Positions 34,201 through 46,135 of a DNA stretch of 64,000 nt are shown here, one piece after another. The notes below the pieces were generated by a model, which saw only the letters and a program-made list of their open reading frames with translations, was not told where the DNA came from and ran no database searches. Positions within the stretch are counted from its first letter, which is position 1. The number at the start of each line of letters is the position of its first letter. Origin of the DNA: Macrostomum hystrix. Its lineage: Eukaryota > Platyhelminthes > Macrostomidae. The translations under genes were made by a program, and so were the position numbers. The stretch is taken from contig CATNEN010000039.1 in assembly GCA_950097015.1 (NCBI GenBank), forward strand, positions 9,890,001-9,954,000, written 5' to 3'.

Positions 34201-34513
34201 AGGGTATTAGATTTTAGAATCGGGGAGTTTTGGGAATTGGTCAGTCAGCTCACCGTTTGATGTCGCAGATCCTGTCGAAGGTTCGCCAGCCCATCTCCTC
34301 GCGCAGGTATTCGCTGCACCGCCGCTCCGGGCGCAGGAGGCCGCGCCTCCGCTGACGCAGCTTGGCTCGGCGGTCGAATACGTTCATGACCGAGGCCGAT
34401 GACGACGCGGATGACGACGATAACGATGACGTCATCATGCCCGCGAACTTGATAGCAATGCGCCGCTGACAGCGGAACGCAACGGCCGAACAGGCAGCGC
34501 TGATGAAGCCAAG
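31207..34513 (-). CDS. NDUFAF5: NDUFAF5, arginine hydroxylase for complex I assembly, 4 exons
   Basis: Exons 34254-34513, 33435-33656, 33305-33343 (only 39 nt) and 31207-31756 join in frame to about 356 residues (human 345). NDUFAF5 belongs to the SAM-methyltransferase fold and hydroxylates an arginine of complex I subunit NDUFS7 in the mitochondrial matrix. Marks: [32 protein letters not shown] (SAM loop); [85 protein letters not shown]. The SAM loop has Asp where human has Gly (CDTG for CGRG). The frame is open upstream of ATG 34438 to acceptor attctag at 34514, and that extra stretch ([20 protein letters not shown]) looks like a mitochondrial presequence. The intron before the last exon is a 1.45-kb pentamer satellite. 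Confidence 0.93.
31760..33215. repeat. GGATT pentamer satellite in NDUFAF5 intron 3
   Basis: About 1.45 kb of (ggatt)n with ggata, gaatc and gggtt variants arranged in larger blocks that themselves recur. On the minus strand the array runs straight into the 3' splice site: ccaatccaatccag precedes the last exon, so the acceptor appears to be a one-base variant of the satellite. Confidence 0.97.
33830..34240. repeat. Degenerate GA-rich repeat in NDUFAF5 intron 1
   Basis: Irregular units around gggagttttgggaattgggg, about 20-25 bp, strongly diverged. Confidence 0.6.
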
Positions 34514-34530
34514 CTAGAATTTTAGAGTAG

Positions 34531-34722
34531 CGAGACCACATGCATTTCTGGCGCAGCCGCGGAGAGATGGCTTGGAGGCCTTGTCGTCCAATTCATCACT
34601 GGCCATTCCAAGGCGCAGTGACAGTGTACACTGCCTGACGATGAGAAAGTCAGGGGAAGATGTACACACCCTGTGTGAGTGTGTGCTTTTTTACAGTATC
34701 TGTGTGCGTGTGTTCTCAGGGT
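34531..34722 (+). mobile_element. SINE fragment lacking its head
   Basis: Body of the same SINE family (ggcgcagccgcggagag, ctgcctgacgatgagaaag, tatctgtgtgcgtgtgt) but without the tRNA-like 5' part. It abuts the 5' end of NDUFAF5. Confidence 0.8.
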
Positions 34723-34739
34723 GGCCTTCTCGTTTCATG

Positions 34740-35860
34740 AAAGTTAAAAGTTTTTTTTTTAAAAACTAATTTAGTGAATGACAAGACGACTCAAAAAGTA
34801 TGTTGCTAAGCCTACGTTCGAGAAAAAGAACAGATAAAGTATTATATAGTAATTGATTCACTTATGGAGTTTGTGAGTTTATTTTATTCGCTTTTTGGCC
34901 ATAAACTGTTTTAGCATAGTTTTTTCAGAGGAAATAAGAGAGGCACAGTTGACCTAGATCATAAATATGTTAGCTAATTCTTCCCTTGAAAAAACGCAAA
35001 ATAGGCACTGATTGTACTACTGTGTATAAGGGAAACAACAGTAGCAACATAACAAATTAGATTCTTATTTTGATCGCTAACTTGTGGTTGGTAGACTAAT
35101 GATAGTGGGAATAATGTTTATCTTAATGATTTTCTTCATTTAACAAGGGTGAACGAATGGTCGATTTCTCTATTGCTGCTTCTACCAATATCAATGGCAT
35201 AAAATCACAGCAGTCAAGGGTTGGGCCGAGTTTAACTCCATTGAACTCAGCCGCAAAAATGTTCAGATAATAAATTTGCGTCACAAGAAGAAACATTAAC
35301 AGCAATAAAAACAAAGAAGACAAACAGACAGCCAAAACAAGATTTCTAACGAATAGAAGTTATTGAAAAGTGAAATAACAGTAACAGCTTAGCAATATGA
35401 AATGAAGAATTATTGTCATAATGAAGCAATTCTATTGTTAGTGTCAATGATCAAATCTAGGGTTATATCTGGTTATAAAGAAACAATTAAACAAAATCAG
35501 GCATTGGCACACTTCAGTTTATGCTACTAGTATGAGTTCGCATTTGTATTGTAAGATGAAGCATTTTTTGTCTTGAACAAGTCATCAGATTCTACTCGCA
35601 TGAGTAGTAGTGTATAATATATATGCTCAGAAAGTCAGTATACATTTTCTAGGCTAAAGAAACAAGAAAAAACACGCGTTCAGTAAAACAAACAATTAAC
35701 TGGACCTGGGATGCCATGTGATGAGCGAGCAGAAGCATTTGTTAAAGTGAAGTGTTGCACTTAAAATACGTTTAGCAAAGTTTAAATTAGCTGAAAACAA
35801 GGTAAGCAGGTATTAACTTTTGTCCGTAGGATAAAGTATAGTACTAAAAAATTCCGGACA
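34740..35860. other. Intergenic, nothing recognised
   Basis: AT-rich DNA between NDUFAF5 and the repeat downstream of GMPPB. A frame at 35123-35335 starts with a hydrophobic stretch but shows no family character. Confidence 0.5.
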
Positions 35861-35869
35861 TAGTACCGA

Positions 35870-36395
35870 ACATCACGGACATTGCCCCAAACAACATGAT
35901 AGACATTGTTCTGAACAAAATGATGGACATTGTTTCTAACAACATCACGGACATGTACTGAACAACATGATAGACATGGTCCAGGCCCCTTTGCTCCTAA
36001 CAACATTGCCCCAAAAAACATCACGGACATTGTCCCTAACAACATCGCGGACATTGTGTTCTCAACTAACGTTGCATCCCGGACATTGTGTTCCCAACTA
36101 ACGTTGCATCCCGGACATTGTGTTTCCAACTAACAGTGCATCCCGGACATTGTGTTTCCAACTAACATTGCATCCCGGACATTGTGTTTCCAACTAACAT
36201 TGCATCCCGGACATTGTGTTTCCAACTAACAGTACATCCCGCACATTGTGTTCCCAACTAACAGTACATCCCGGACATTGTGTTCCCAACTAACAGTGCA
36301 TCCCGGACATTGTGTTCCCAACTAACAGTACATCCCGGACATTGTGTTCCCAACTAACAGTACATCCCGGACATTGTGATCCCAACTAACAGTGC
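35870..36395. repeat. Minisatellite downstream of GMPPB, ~32 bp unit
   Basis: About 14 units containing cccggacattgtgttcccaa; more degenerate shorter units (acattgttctgaacaa) lie at its left end. Confidence 0.9.
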
Positions 36396-36447
36396 GTCAA
36401 GGAACCAATGGAATGAAGAGTTCAGAGTGCAGCAGCTGGGGAGTGTC

Positions 36448-38833
36448 CTACATGATAATCTGCGGCTCCGGCTGTGACTCGCCGATGCTCTTGTGCGGCA
36501 GAATTCGGCAGCCATTCAAATAGATCTCATCGTTGACGCTGACATCTTCGCCCAGCACGCAGACGGACTCCATGCGCACCCAGCGGCCAATGTGACAGCG
36601 CCAGCCGATGATGCAGGAATCGATCCAGCTGTGCTGCCGAATCTTTGAACCCTCCAGCACCGTGCTGCGACGAATCCTGACGCCATCTTCGATGACAACG
36701 CCTGGACCGATGACCACGTTGGGGCCGATGCGACAGTTGCGGCCGATGCTGGCGGTGGGGTGCACCAGGCTGCTGGTGATCACCGTGCCGCTGCTGCTGA
36801 CGTCAGCGGCGTTGTTACCGGAGGAGTCCGGGCTTACTGGCGAATTAGCGATGTACATGCACATGCCTGCAGAGCGGGTGAGATTTCGTCAGATTCAAAG
36901 AGAGATCAGGGTGGGATTTCGTCTCCGAACGGAGATTCAAACAGATCAGGGTGAGATTTCTACGGAGATTCAAAGAGAGATCAGGGTGAGATTTCGTCAG
37001 AGATTCAAAGAGAGATCAGGGTGAGATTTCGTCAGAGATTCAAAGAGAGATCAGAGTGAGATTTGGATGGAGATTCAAAGAGAGATCAGGGTGAGATTTC
37101 TACGGAGATTCAAAGAGAGATCAGGGTGAGATTTCGTCAGAGATTCAAAGAGAGATCTGGGTGAGATTTCGACAGAGATTCAAAGAGAGATCAGGGTGAG
37201 ATTTCTACGGAGATTCAAAAAGAGATCAGGGTGAGATTTCGTCAGAGATTTAAAGAGAGATCAGGAAGAAATTTCGACAGAGATTCAAACAGATCAGGGT
37301 GAGATTTCGACAGAGATTCAAACAGAGATCAGGGTGAGATTTGGATGGAGATTCAAAGAGAGATCAGGGTGAGATTTCGACAGAGATTCAAAGAGAGATC
37401 AGGGTGAGATTTCGACAGAGATTCAAAGAGAGATCAGGGTGAGATTTCGTCAGAGATTCAAAGAGAGATCAGGGTGAGATTTCGACAGAGATTCAAAGAG
37501 AGATCAGGGTGAGATTTCTACGGAGATTCAAAAAGAGATCAGGGTGAGATTTCGTCAGAGATTTAAAGAGAGATCAGGAAGGAATTTCGACAGAGATTCA
37601 AACAGATCAGGGTGAGATTTCGACAGAGATTCAAAGAGAGATCAGGGTGAGATTTGGATGGAGATTCAAAGAGAGATCAGGGTGAGATTTCGACAGAGAT
37701 TCAAAGAGAGATCAGGGTGAGATTTCGACAGAGATTCAAAGAGAGATAAGGGTGAGATTTCGTCAGAGATACAAAGAGATCAGGGTGAGATTTCGACAGA
37801 GATTTAAAGAGAGATCAGGGTGAGATTTTGACAGAGATTTAAAGAGAGATCAGGGTGAGATTTCGTCAGAGATACAAAGAGATCAGGGTGAGATTTCCAC
37901 GGAGATTCAAAGAGAGATCAGGGTGAGATTTCCACGGAGATTCAAAGAGAGATCAGGGTGAGATTTCGTCAGAGATTCAAAGAGAGATCAAGGTGAGATT
38001 TCGTCAGAGATTCAAAGAGAGATCAAGGTGAGATTTCGTCAGAGATTCAAAGAGAGACCAAGGTGAGATTTCGTCAGAGATTCAAAGAGAGATCAAGGTG
38101 AGATTTCGTCACGGTTCTCAAGTCCCAGTAAGTGACACTCACCAGTGAGGAAGTCCTTGGGCTGTCCAACATCCATCCAGAAGCCTTGAAGCTCCATGGC
38201 GTACAGGTTGCCCTGCTGCACCATCAGCGGGAACGTCTCCTTCTCGATGGAGGTCGGCCTATTGGGGATCTTGTCCAAAATTGACCGACTGAAAATGTAC
38301 AGTCCGGCGTTGATCTTATTTGAGACGAATTCCTGAGGCTTCTCAACGAATCGGTCGATGAGTCCGCTGGCTTCGTCGTACACAACTACGCCGTATTTGG
38401 AAGGCTCCTCGACTTTAGTGACCATGATGGTGCCCTCGCGACCGTGGGCCCGGTGAAAGCTGATCATCTCCTTGAAGGGGAATTGGCAGATGACGTCACT
38501 GTTCAGGACGAAGAACGGCTCGCTGGGATCGGCGGCCTGGCTCAGCCATTTCTCGGCCAGTTTCAACGGCCCAGCGGTGCCCAGCGGCTCCTCCTCGAAC
38601 GAGAAGGTGAAGGTCACGCCGAGTCGTTCGCCCTCCTTCATTAGGCGCTGCTCCATCAGCTCGGCGCGGTAGCTGACGGCCAAGATCACGTGATCGACGC
38701 CAACAGCGGCCAAAGCTTCAACTTGATGAAGCATCATCGGCTTGTTGCAGAACTCAACCAGCGGCTTAGGCTGTGACAGGGTCAGGGGACGCAGCCGGGT
38801 TCCGTAGCCGCCAACAAGGATTAAGGCCTTCAT
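36448..38833 (-). CDS. GMPPB: Mannose-1-phosphate guanylyltransferase beta (GDP-mannose pyrophosphorylase), 2 exons
   Basis: Exons 38143-38833 and 36448-36866 join in frame (phase 1) to 369 residues (human 360). The enzyme makes GDP-mannose from mannose-1-phosphate and GTP in the cytosol, feeding N-glycosylation, O-mannosylation and GPI anchors. N-terminal nucleotidyltransferase: [20 protein letters not shown] at the start (pyrophosphorylase signature), [40 protein letters not shown]-terminal left-handed beta-helix: [40 protein letters not shown], then LPHKSIGES and a terminal PQIIM. No key residue is missing. ATG 38833 sits two bases after acceptor gcag, as in SDHB. The single intron is a 1.2-kb minisatellite. 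Confidence 0.96.
36885..38105. repeat. Minisatellite filling the GMPPB intron, 35 bp unit
   Basis: About 35 units containing cagagattcaaagagagatc followed by agggtgagatttcg, with shortened variants. A longer block (for example 37190-37330 against 37490-37640) is repeated, showing higher-order duplication. Confidence 0.95.
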
Positions 38834-38839
38834 AGCTGC

Positions 38840-39680
38840 AGGCTTTTTGTTAGACTAATAAAAAAAGCAAAAATTTGCTGAAAAGCAAGCGCAAAGTGGA
38901 TTTTTGCTAACCAAGTAGAGCTAGGCTATTTATTCCGGTGGGACAGGGACTCCTATAGTCTTCTGTCTGTGAGTGTGTGGGATGTTGTGCTACGGGGTTG
39001 GGATCTGGCTGCATTAAATGCCCCACTCAAGTAAAAGAAATGGGTGGGTTTGTCCTACTAACTGCTGGAACAGCTGTGCTGAGCAAACAAATCTCTTACA
39101 ACCCAATAAAATTCACATTTGCGGACAGCTTAAGAAACTATATTATAGAACAGTTTAGTATAATATAACAGTACTAAAACTATATCACTAGAAATAAATA
39201 AATAGTAACTGGACAAGCAGGCAACAGACAATAGCTTTTATAATTGTATAATTGATAAAACAGGTCGTTGCAGTGTTCAAAGAATTCTCTACCTAGCTAT
39301 CAATGAATTATAAAATCGTTTTCATGCAATGTTTAGGATTACACAAACAAATTTTTATCACTTTCAGTCACTCAGTTTATAAAAATTATTGCACATATAT
39401 AACAGATTTATCATTTGAATATAATAATTCAACAAAGCATGACTACTCACAGTAGCCACTGTCTGCGACACAATACCATTGAATTTCAACAAATTGGTTT
39501 TTATGCTAGAAAAAAATTCATTGGAGGGCATAACAGGTTGTATGTTCGAATCCGCAGTTAATCAATAGATAAGACAAGATATTGGATGGGACTGTATACT
39601 TTTTTAACACTAATATCACAAAATTAAACTGAATTTTATAAAGTTCTAAGCTTCTTAGCTTCAAATCTGAAGTTCACAAC
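38840..39680. other. Intergenic, nothing recognised
   Basis: AT-rich DNA upstream of GMPPB. A possible decayed tRNA-like B box (gttgtatgttcgaatccg) at 39536-39553 is the only hint of structure. Confidence 0.45.
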
Positions 39681-39684
39681 CTGA

Positions 39685-39870
39685 CGATCAAAACCCGAAG
39701 GGTCACAACCTGAAGGTAACAACCTGAAGGTCACAACCTGAAGGTCACAACCTGAAGGTCACAACCTGAAGGTCACAACCTAAAGGTCACAACCTGAAGG
39801 TCACAACCTGAAGGTCACAACCTAAAGGTCACAACCTGAAGGTCACAACCTGAAGGTCACAACCTGAAGG
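39685..39870. repeat. Minisatellite, 14 bp unit
   Basis: About 13 copies of ggtcacaacctgaa, with scattered relics to about 40000, downstream of TGFBRAP1. Confidence 0.92.
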
Positions 39871-40144
39871 CAACCAACTCTCACGAAGTTTTTTTCAAAC
39901 ACTAAAACAGTACGAAGGTCACAAGATCTGAAGGACAGAACCTGAAGAGTCCCGACCTGAAGGTCACAACCAGAGTGCAATAAACTCTCATGAAAGCAAA
40001 CCTGAAGTAATCTGAAAATCCTACTCTGAAGGCAAGCTGAACCTCATGAGAACAAACAGCGAATACTGAGCAAATAAATTAATCTCTGCAAGTTTCTGAG
40101 ATACAAGCTAACTAATGGGCTAATCAAACGATTTGAATAGGCCT

Positions 40145-43100
40145 TCACGCATTCGGCGATGCTGACGAAGCTTCAGAAACGGAGCCGGGCCGCCGGGTAG
40201 TCATCCAGGAGCAGCAGCGCAGGTGTGCCGGCTGTCCGTCGGCCGTCAGTACGAAGGCGGCTGTCGTTGACGAGTCGGCGATGTCGGCGGCTGTCGACCT
40301 TGAAGCGTTGTTGTCTTCGTCGAAGCGCCGATGACAGAGGGCGCAACGAGTGCTCTCGGTAAGGCTGACGCGGGAGCGACAGTTCGGCAGGCTGGCCAGC
40401 TGGTGTGATAGGCCTGCCTGGAAAGTCAAGAACGCATAAAAAATAACTTCTCAAATTCTATAAATTAAGGACCATTACATCCAGTGATAGCTGCATTTAG
40501 TACCGTAGTAATATCAGAGCCAAGGATTACCTAATCTGGGTCGAGAGACTAAATCGAGGACCACCAAACCTAGTACCTTTACGCTCATAAATTTGCGATC
40601 ACAAAATCTATGGGCAAGCAAATCCCAGATCCCAAGCTCACCTGAGCGGCCACCGCAAGGCCTTTGGCCAGACACGCCGATGATCTGCGATGCAGAGCCC
40701 GCCTCAAAGCAGAGCACAGAAACGGTTGCAGCGGCGCCACGGGATAATTGGCCGGCAGCAGCGGCAGGACTCGCTCACCGTCAGCAGGCACATCCGGCCT
40801 ATTCAGCAGGCGCACAGCGGAGCCCAGCAGACGATCCCGATGCTCGCCGGAGAGGCAGATCGCCAGCAGGGCTGACCAGCAGGGTCCGGGCGACGGCTGG
40901 CTGGCGCACAGCTCGGCGGCGGCGTCGCAGTCGCCGAGGTCCAGCAGGAGGACTCGCAGAGCACTATCGATGTCGCCGCAGCGGGCAAGCAGCTCGGCCA
41001 GGTGTGGCAGCAGCGTCGATTCGCTGGAGTCTTCGCCGCTAGTGCGGGACTGCGTATTTATGAATTTTTATAGATTAGCAAATCCATTTTAGAGTACTTA
41101 TAGTAGAAATATAAACATTTTTAATAACAGAATTTAATCTAATCCATTTTAGACTACTTATAGTAGAAATATAAACATTTTAAATATCAGAATTTAATCT
41201 AATCCATTCTAGACTACTTTTAGCAGCAAAAAAACTTTTTAAATGAAACAAATTTAAATCTCACCAGCAGTGTCTGCAGCCGGCCAAGTAGGAACTGGGC
41301 TCTGTAGGCAGTGGAACTGCGCAGAAAGCTCAAAAGACGATTTCTAAGAGAGGTCGCCAAATCCGAGTCTAAAATAAGAGCCAGGAACTGCTCATTGCAA
41401 ATTTCTCTTGAGAACATTACAATAGCGAAAGACAGCAACAAGTAAAGGAATCTAGAAAAAAAGCGAAACAAAAAAGTTTCTTACCAATAACAATACTGAT
41501 CGTAATTAAAATTGTCTCACTGACCTCCGATAAGCTAAGCGATATACTAATAGCCCTCATTGCCATCCCAACAGCCTCCATCCCCATCTAAAGATCCTCA
41601 TTCCCCATCCAAGTAGCATTAATCCCCATCTAAGTAGCATTAATCCCCATCTAAGTAGCATCAATCCCCATCTAAGTAGCATTAATCCCCATCTAAGTAG
41701 CATTAATCCCCATCTAAGTAGCATCAATCCCCATCTAAGTAGCATTAATCCCCATCTAAGTAGCATTAATCCCCATCTAAGTAGCATTATTCCCCATCCA
41801 AATAGCATTAATCCCCATCCGAGTAGCATTAATCCCTATCCAAGTAGCATCAATCCCCCCATCCAAATCGCATTAATCCCCATCCAAGTAGCATTAATCC
41901 CCATCTAAGTAGCATTAATCCCCATCTAAGTAGCATTAATCCCCATCTAAGTAGCATTAATCCCCATCTAAGTAGCATTAATCCCCATCTAAGTAGCATT
42001 AATCCCCATCTAAGTAGCATTAATCCCCATCCAAGTAGCATTATTCCCCATCCAAATAGCATTAATCCCCATCCATATAGCATTAATCCCCATCTAAGTA
42101 GCATTAATCCCCCATCCAAATAGCATTAATCCCCATCCGAGTAGCATTAATCCCCCATCCAAGTAGCATCAATCCCCCCATCCAAATCGCATTAATCCCC
42201 ATCCAAGTAGCATTAATCCCCCATCCAAGTAGCATCAATCCCCCCATCCAAATCGCATTATTCCCCATCCAAATCGCATTAATCCCCATCCAAGTAGCAT
42301 CAATCCCCCCATCCAAATCGCATTAATCCCCATCCAAGTAGCATTAATCCCCCATCCAAGTAGCATCAATCCCCCCATCCAAATCGCATTAATCCCCATC
42401 CAAGTAGCATTAATCCCCCATCCGAGTAGCATTAATCCCTCCATCCAAATCGCATTAATCCCCATCTAAGTAGCATCAATCCCCCCATCCAAATCGCATT
42501 AATCCCCATCCAAGTAGCATTAATCCCCCATCCAAGTAGCATTAATCCCCCATCCAAATAGCATTAATCCCCATCCAAGTAGCATTAATCCCCCATCCAA
42601 ATAGCATTAATCCCTATCCAAATCGCATTAATCCCCATCCAAGTAGCATTAATCCCCCATCCGAGTAGCATTAATCCCTCCATCCAAATCGCATTAATCC
42701 CCATCCAAGTAGCATTAATCCCCCATCCAAATAGCATTAATCCCTATCCAAATCGCATTAATCCCCATCTAAGTAGCATTAATCCCCCATCCAAATAGCA
42801 TTAATCCCCATCTAAGTAGCATTAATCCCCCATCCAAATAGCATTAATCCCCATCCAAGTAGCATCAATCCCTCCATCCAAATCGCATTAATCCCCATCT
42901 AAGTAGCATTAATCCCCCATCCAAATAGCATTAATCCCCATCCAAGTAGCATTAATCCCCCATCCAAATAGCCTCAAACCCCATCTAAAACCCGCATTAC
43001 CAGGTCAAGCAAGAAACATCGCTTCAAAACTCACCGCAATCCACCCCGGCCTCTTCAACGGCCTCCAGATACAGCGCCCCCAGTCGGGTATGCAGCCGTT

Positions 43101-46100
43101 CTTCCTGACAATTGTTCTTGACGCCGCTACTTAACAGCAAGGACTCCAGATACAGCAGGAGAGCCTTGGGAGCACTGCGCTCCAACCGGGACACGATCTC
43201 GCCGGGCGGAAGTCCGCAGCCGGTCAGCACTCGCAGGTGTCGCTCAGGCACGGGGCCGGCCAGCAGGTATTCAGCGTGCGGCCAGAACAGATCGGCAGCG
43301 TCGACACTGGCTAGAGTGGCCACGTAGTCGGCGAAGTAGTCGACGCCGGGAAATTGAGGATCGGTGAGTCCGTGCTCAGTGCCGGCTTCTAGAAGACAGC
43401 GCCACACCTGTGCAGTGCAAAGTTATTTTTGCGACCAGCGATTAGAAATCATTTAGTACTCAAATAGCCTCAAAACTAACTCTTATGTACTCACTCATCA
43501 CTCCATAGCCTGAATCGTTAACCCTGTAGCCTCACCCATCACCCAATAGCCTCACCCATCACCCAGTAGGCTCACCCATCACCCAATAGCCTCACCCATC
43601 ACCCAGTAGGCTCACCCATCACCCAGTAGGCTCACCCATCACCCAATAGCCTCACCCATCACCCAGTAGGCTCACCCATCACCCAATAGCCTCACCCATC
43701 ACCCAGTAGCTTCACAAATCACCCAGTAGCCTCACCCATCACCCAGTAGCTTCACACATCACCCATCACACATCATCATCAGTAGGCTCACCCATCACCC
43801 AGTGGCCTCACCCATCACCCAGTAGCTTCACACATCACCCAGTAGCCTCACCCATCACCCAGTAGGCTCACCCATCACCCATCACCCATCACCCAGTAGC
43901 CTCACCCATCACCCAGTAGGCTCACCCATCACCCAGTAGGCTCACCCATCACCCAGTACGCTCACACATCACCCAGTAGGCTCACCCATCACCCAGTAGG
44001 CTCACCCATCACCCAGTAGGCTCACCCATCACCCAGTAGGCTCACCCATCACCCAGTACGCTCACCCATCACCCAGTAGGCTCACCCATCACCCAGTAGG
44101 CTCACCCATCACCCAGTAGGCTCACCCATCACCCAGTGGGCTCACCCATCACCCAGTAGGCTCACCCATCACCCAGTAGGCTCACCCATCACCCAGTAGG
44201 CTCACCCATCACCCAGTGGGCTCACCCATCACCCAGTAGGCTCACCCATCACCCAGTAGGCTCACCCATCACCCAGTAGGCTCACCCATCACCCAGTAGG
44301 CTCACCCATCACCCAGTGGGCTCACCCATCACCCAGTGGGCTCACCCATCACCCAGTAGGCTCACCCATCACCCAGTAGGCTCACCCATCACCCAGTAGG
44401 CTCACCCATCACCCAGTAGGCTCACCCATCACCCAGTACGCTCACCCATCACCCAGTGGGCTCACCCATCACCCAGTAGGCTCACCCATCACCCAGTAGG
44501 CTCACCCATCACCCAGTAGGCTCACCCATCACCCAGTGGGCTCACCCATCACCCAGTAGGCTCACCCATCACCCAGTAGGCTCACCCATCACCCAGTAGG
44601 CTCACCCATCACCCATCACCCATCACCCATCACCCAGTAGCCTCACCCATCACCCAGTAGGCTCACCCATCACCCAGTAGGCTCACCCATCACCCAGTAC
44701 GCTCACACATCACCCAGTAGGCTCACCCATCACCCAGTAGGCTCACCCATCACCCAGTAGGCTCACCCATCACCCAGTAGGCTCACCCATCACCCAGTAC
44801 GCTCACCCATCACCCAGTAGGCTCACCCATCACCCAGTAGGCTCACCCATCACCCAGTAGGCTCACCCATCACCCAGTGGGCTCACCCATCACCCAGTAG
44901 GCTCACCCATCACCCAGTAGGCTCACCCATCACCCAGTAGGCTCACCCATCACCCAGTAGGCTCACCCATCACCCAGTAGGCTCACCCATCACCCAGTAC
45001 GCTCACCCATCACCCAGTGGGCTCACCCATCACCCAGTAGGCTCACCCATCACCCAGTAGGCTCACCCATCACCCAGTAGGCTCACCCATCACCCAGTGG
45101 GCTCACCCATCACCCAGTAGGCTCACCCATCACCCAGTAGGCTCACCCATCACCCAGTAGGCTCACCCATCACCCAGTAGGCTCACCCATCACCCAGTGG
45201 GCTCACCCATCACCCAGTGGGCTCACCCATCACCCAGTAGGCTCACCCATCACCCAGTGGGCTCACCCATCACCCAGTAGGCTCACCCATCACCCAGTAG
45301 GCTCACCCATCACCCAGTAGGCTCACCCATCACCCAGTACGCTCACCCATCACCCAGTGGGCTCACCCATCACCCAGTAGGCTCACCCATCACCCAGTAG
45401 GCTCACCCATCACCCAGTAGGCTCACCCATCACCCAGTGGGCTCACCCATCACCCAGTAGGCTCACCCATCACCCAGTAGGCTCACCCATCACCCAGTAG
45501 GCTCACCCATCACCCAGTAGGCTCACCCATCACCCAGTGGGCTCACCCATCACCCAGTGGGCTCACCCATCACCCAGTAGGCTCACCTGGCACGCCTCAG
45601 CCGACCGGCCTAGCCAGCGGAGCAGCACAGCCCTGGCGTGGTGTCGCTCAGTTTTGCTTAGAAATTCTAAACAGTCTGTCGCATCGCACTCCAAATCTGA
45701 GTAGATGAGAGTCTCAGTTTGTCCTGGCTGCAGTTCGGCGCACAGCTTCAACAAAGCGGTGTCCGCCTCGCGTCTGATAAAGGACAATAACAAATGAAGC
45801 TTTTTATACTTTACTGCTTTCAAAAAGCTGCTTAAATCTTAAAAAAAAACCCACCTGAAATCCCCAGTGAAGCGGCTGACACGATACTTGAACAGCAGCT
45901 CGAGCAAAAAGGCTTTGAGCATGCTCATTCTAACTGGTTCCGCTGAGCATAGCTCGCCTAACTGGGCCAGCCCGTCCGGTTGTAGCGGCATCGATGACTC
46001 AGGCCCAGGCGGAGGCAGGAGACCGGGACACAGGCCTAGCAGGTGCCGCAGGTCAATTCGTCCCTCAACCAGGTATTGCTTTGCCTTCTGAGCGTCCTCT

Positions 46101-46104
46101 GACC

Positions 46105-46135
<31 letters not shown>

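Noticed and set aside
43510..45587. CRISPR-like look of regularly spaced repeats here and in other arrays
   Set aside because: Units are contiguous with no unique spacers, and the setting is a eukaryotic intron.
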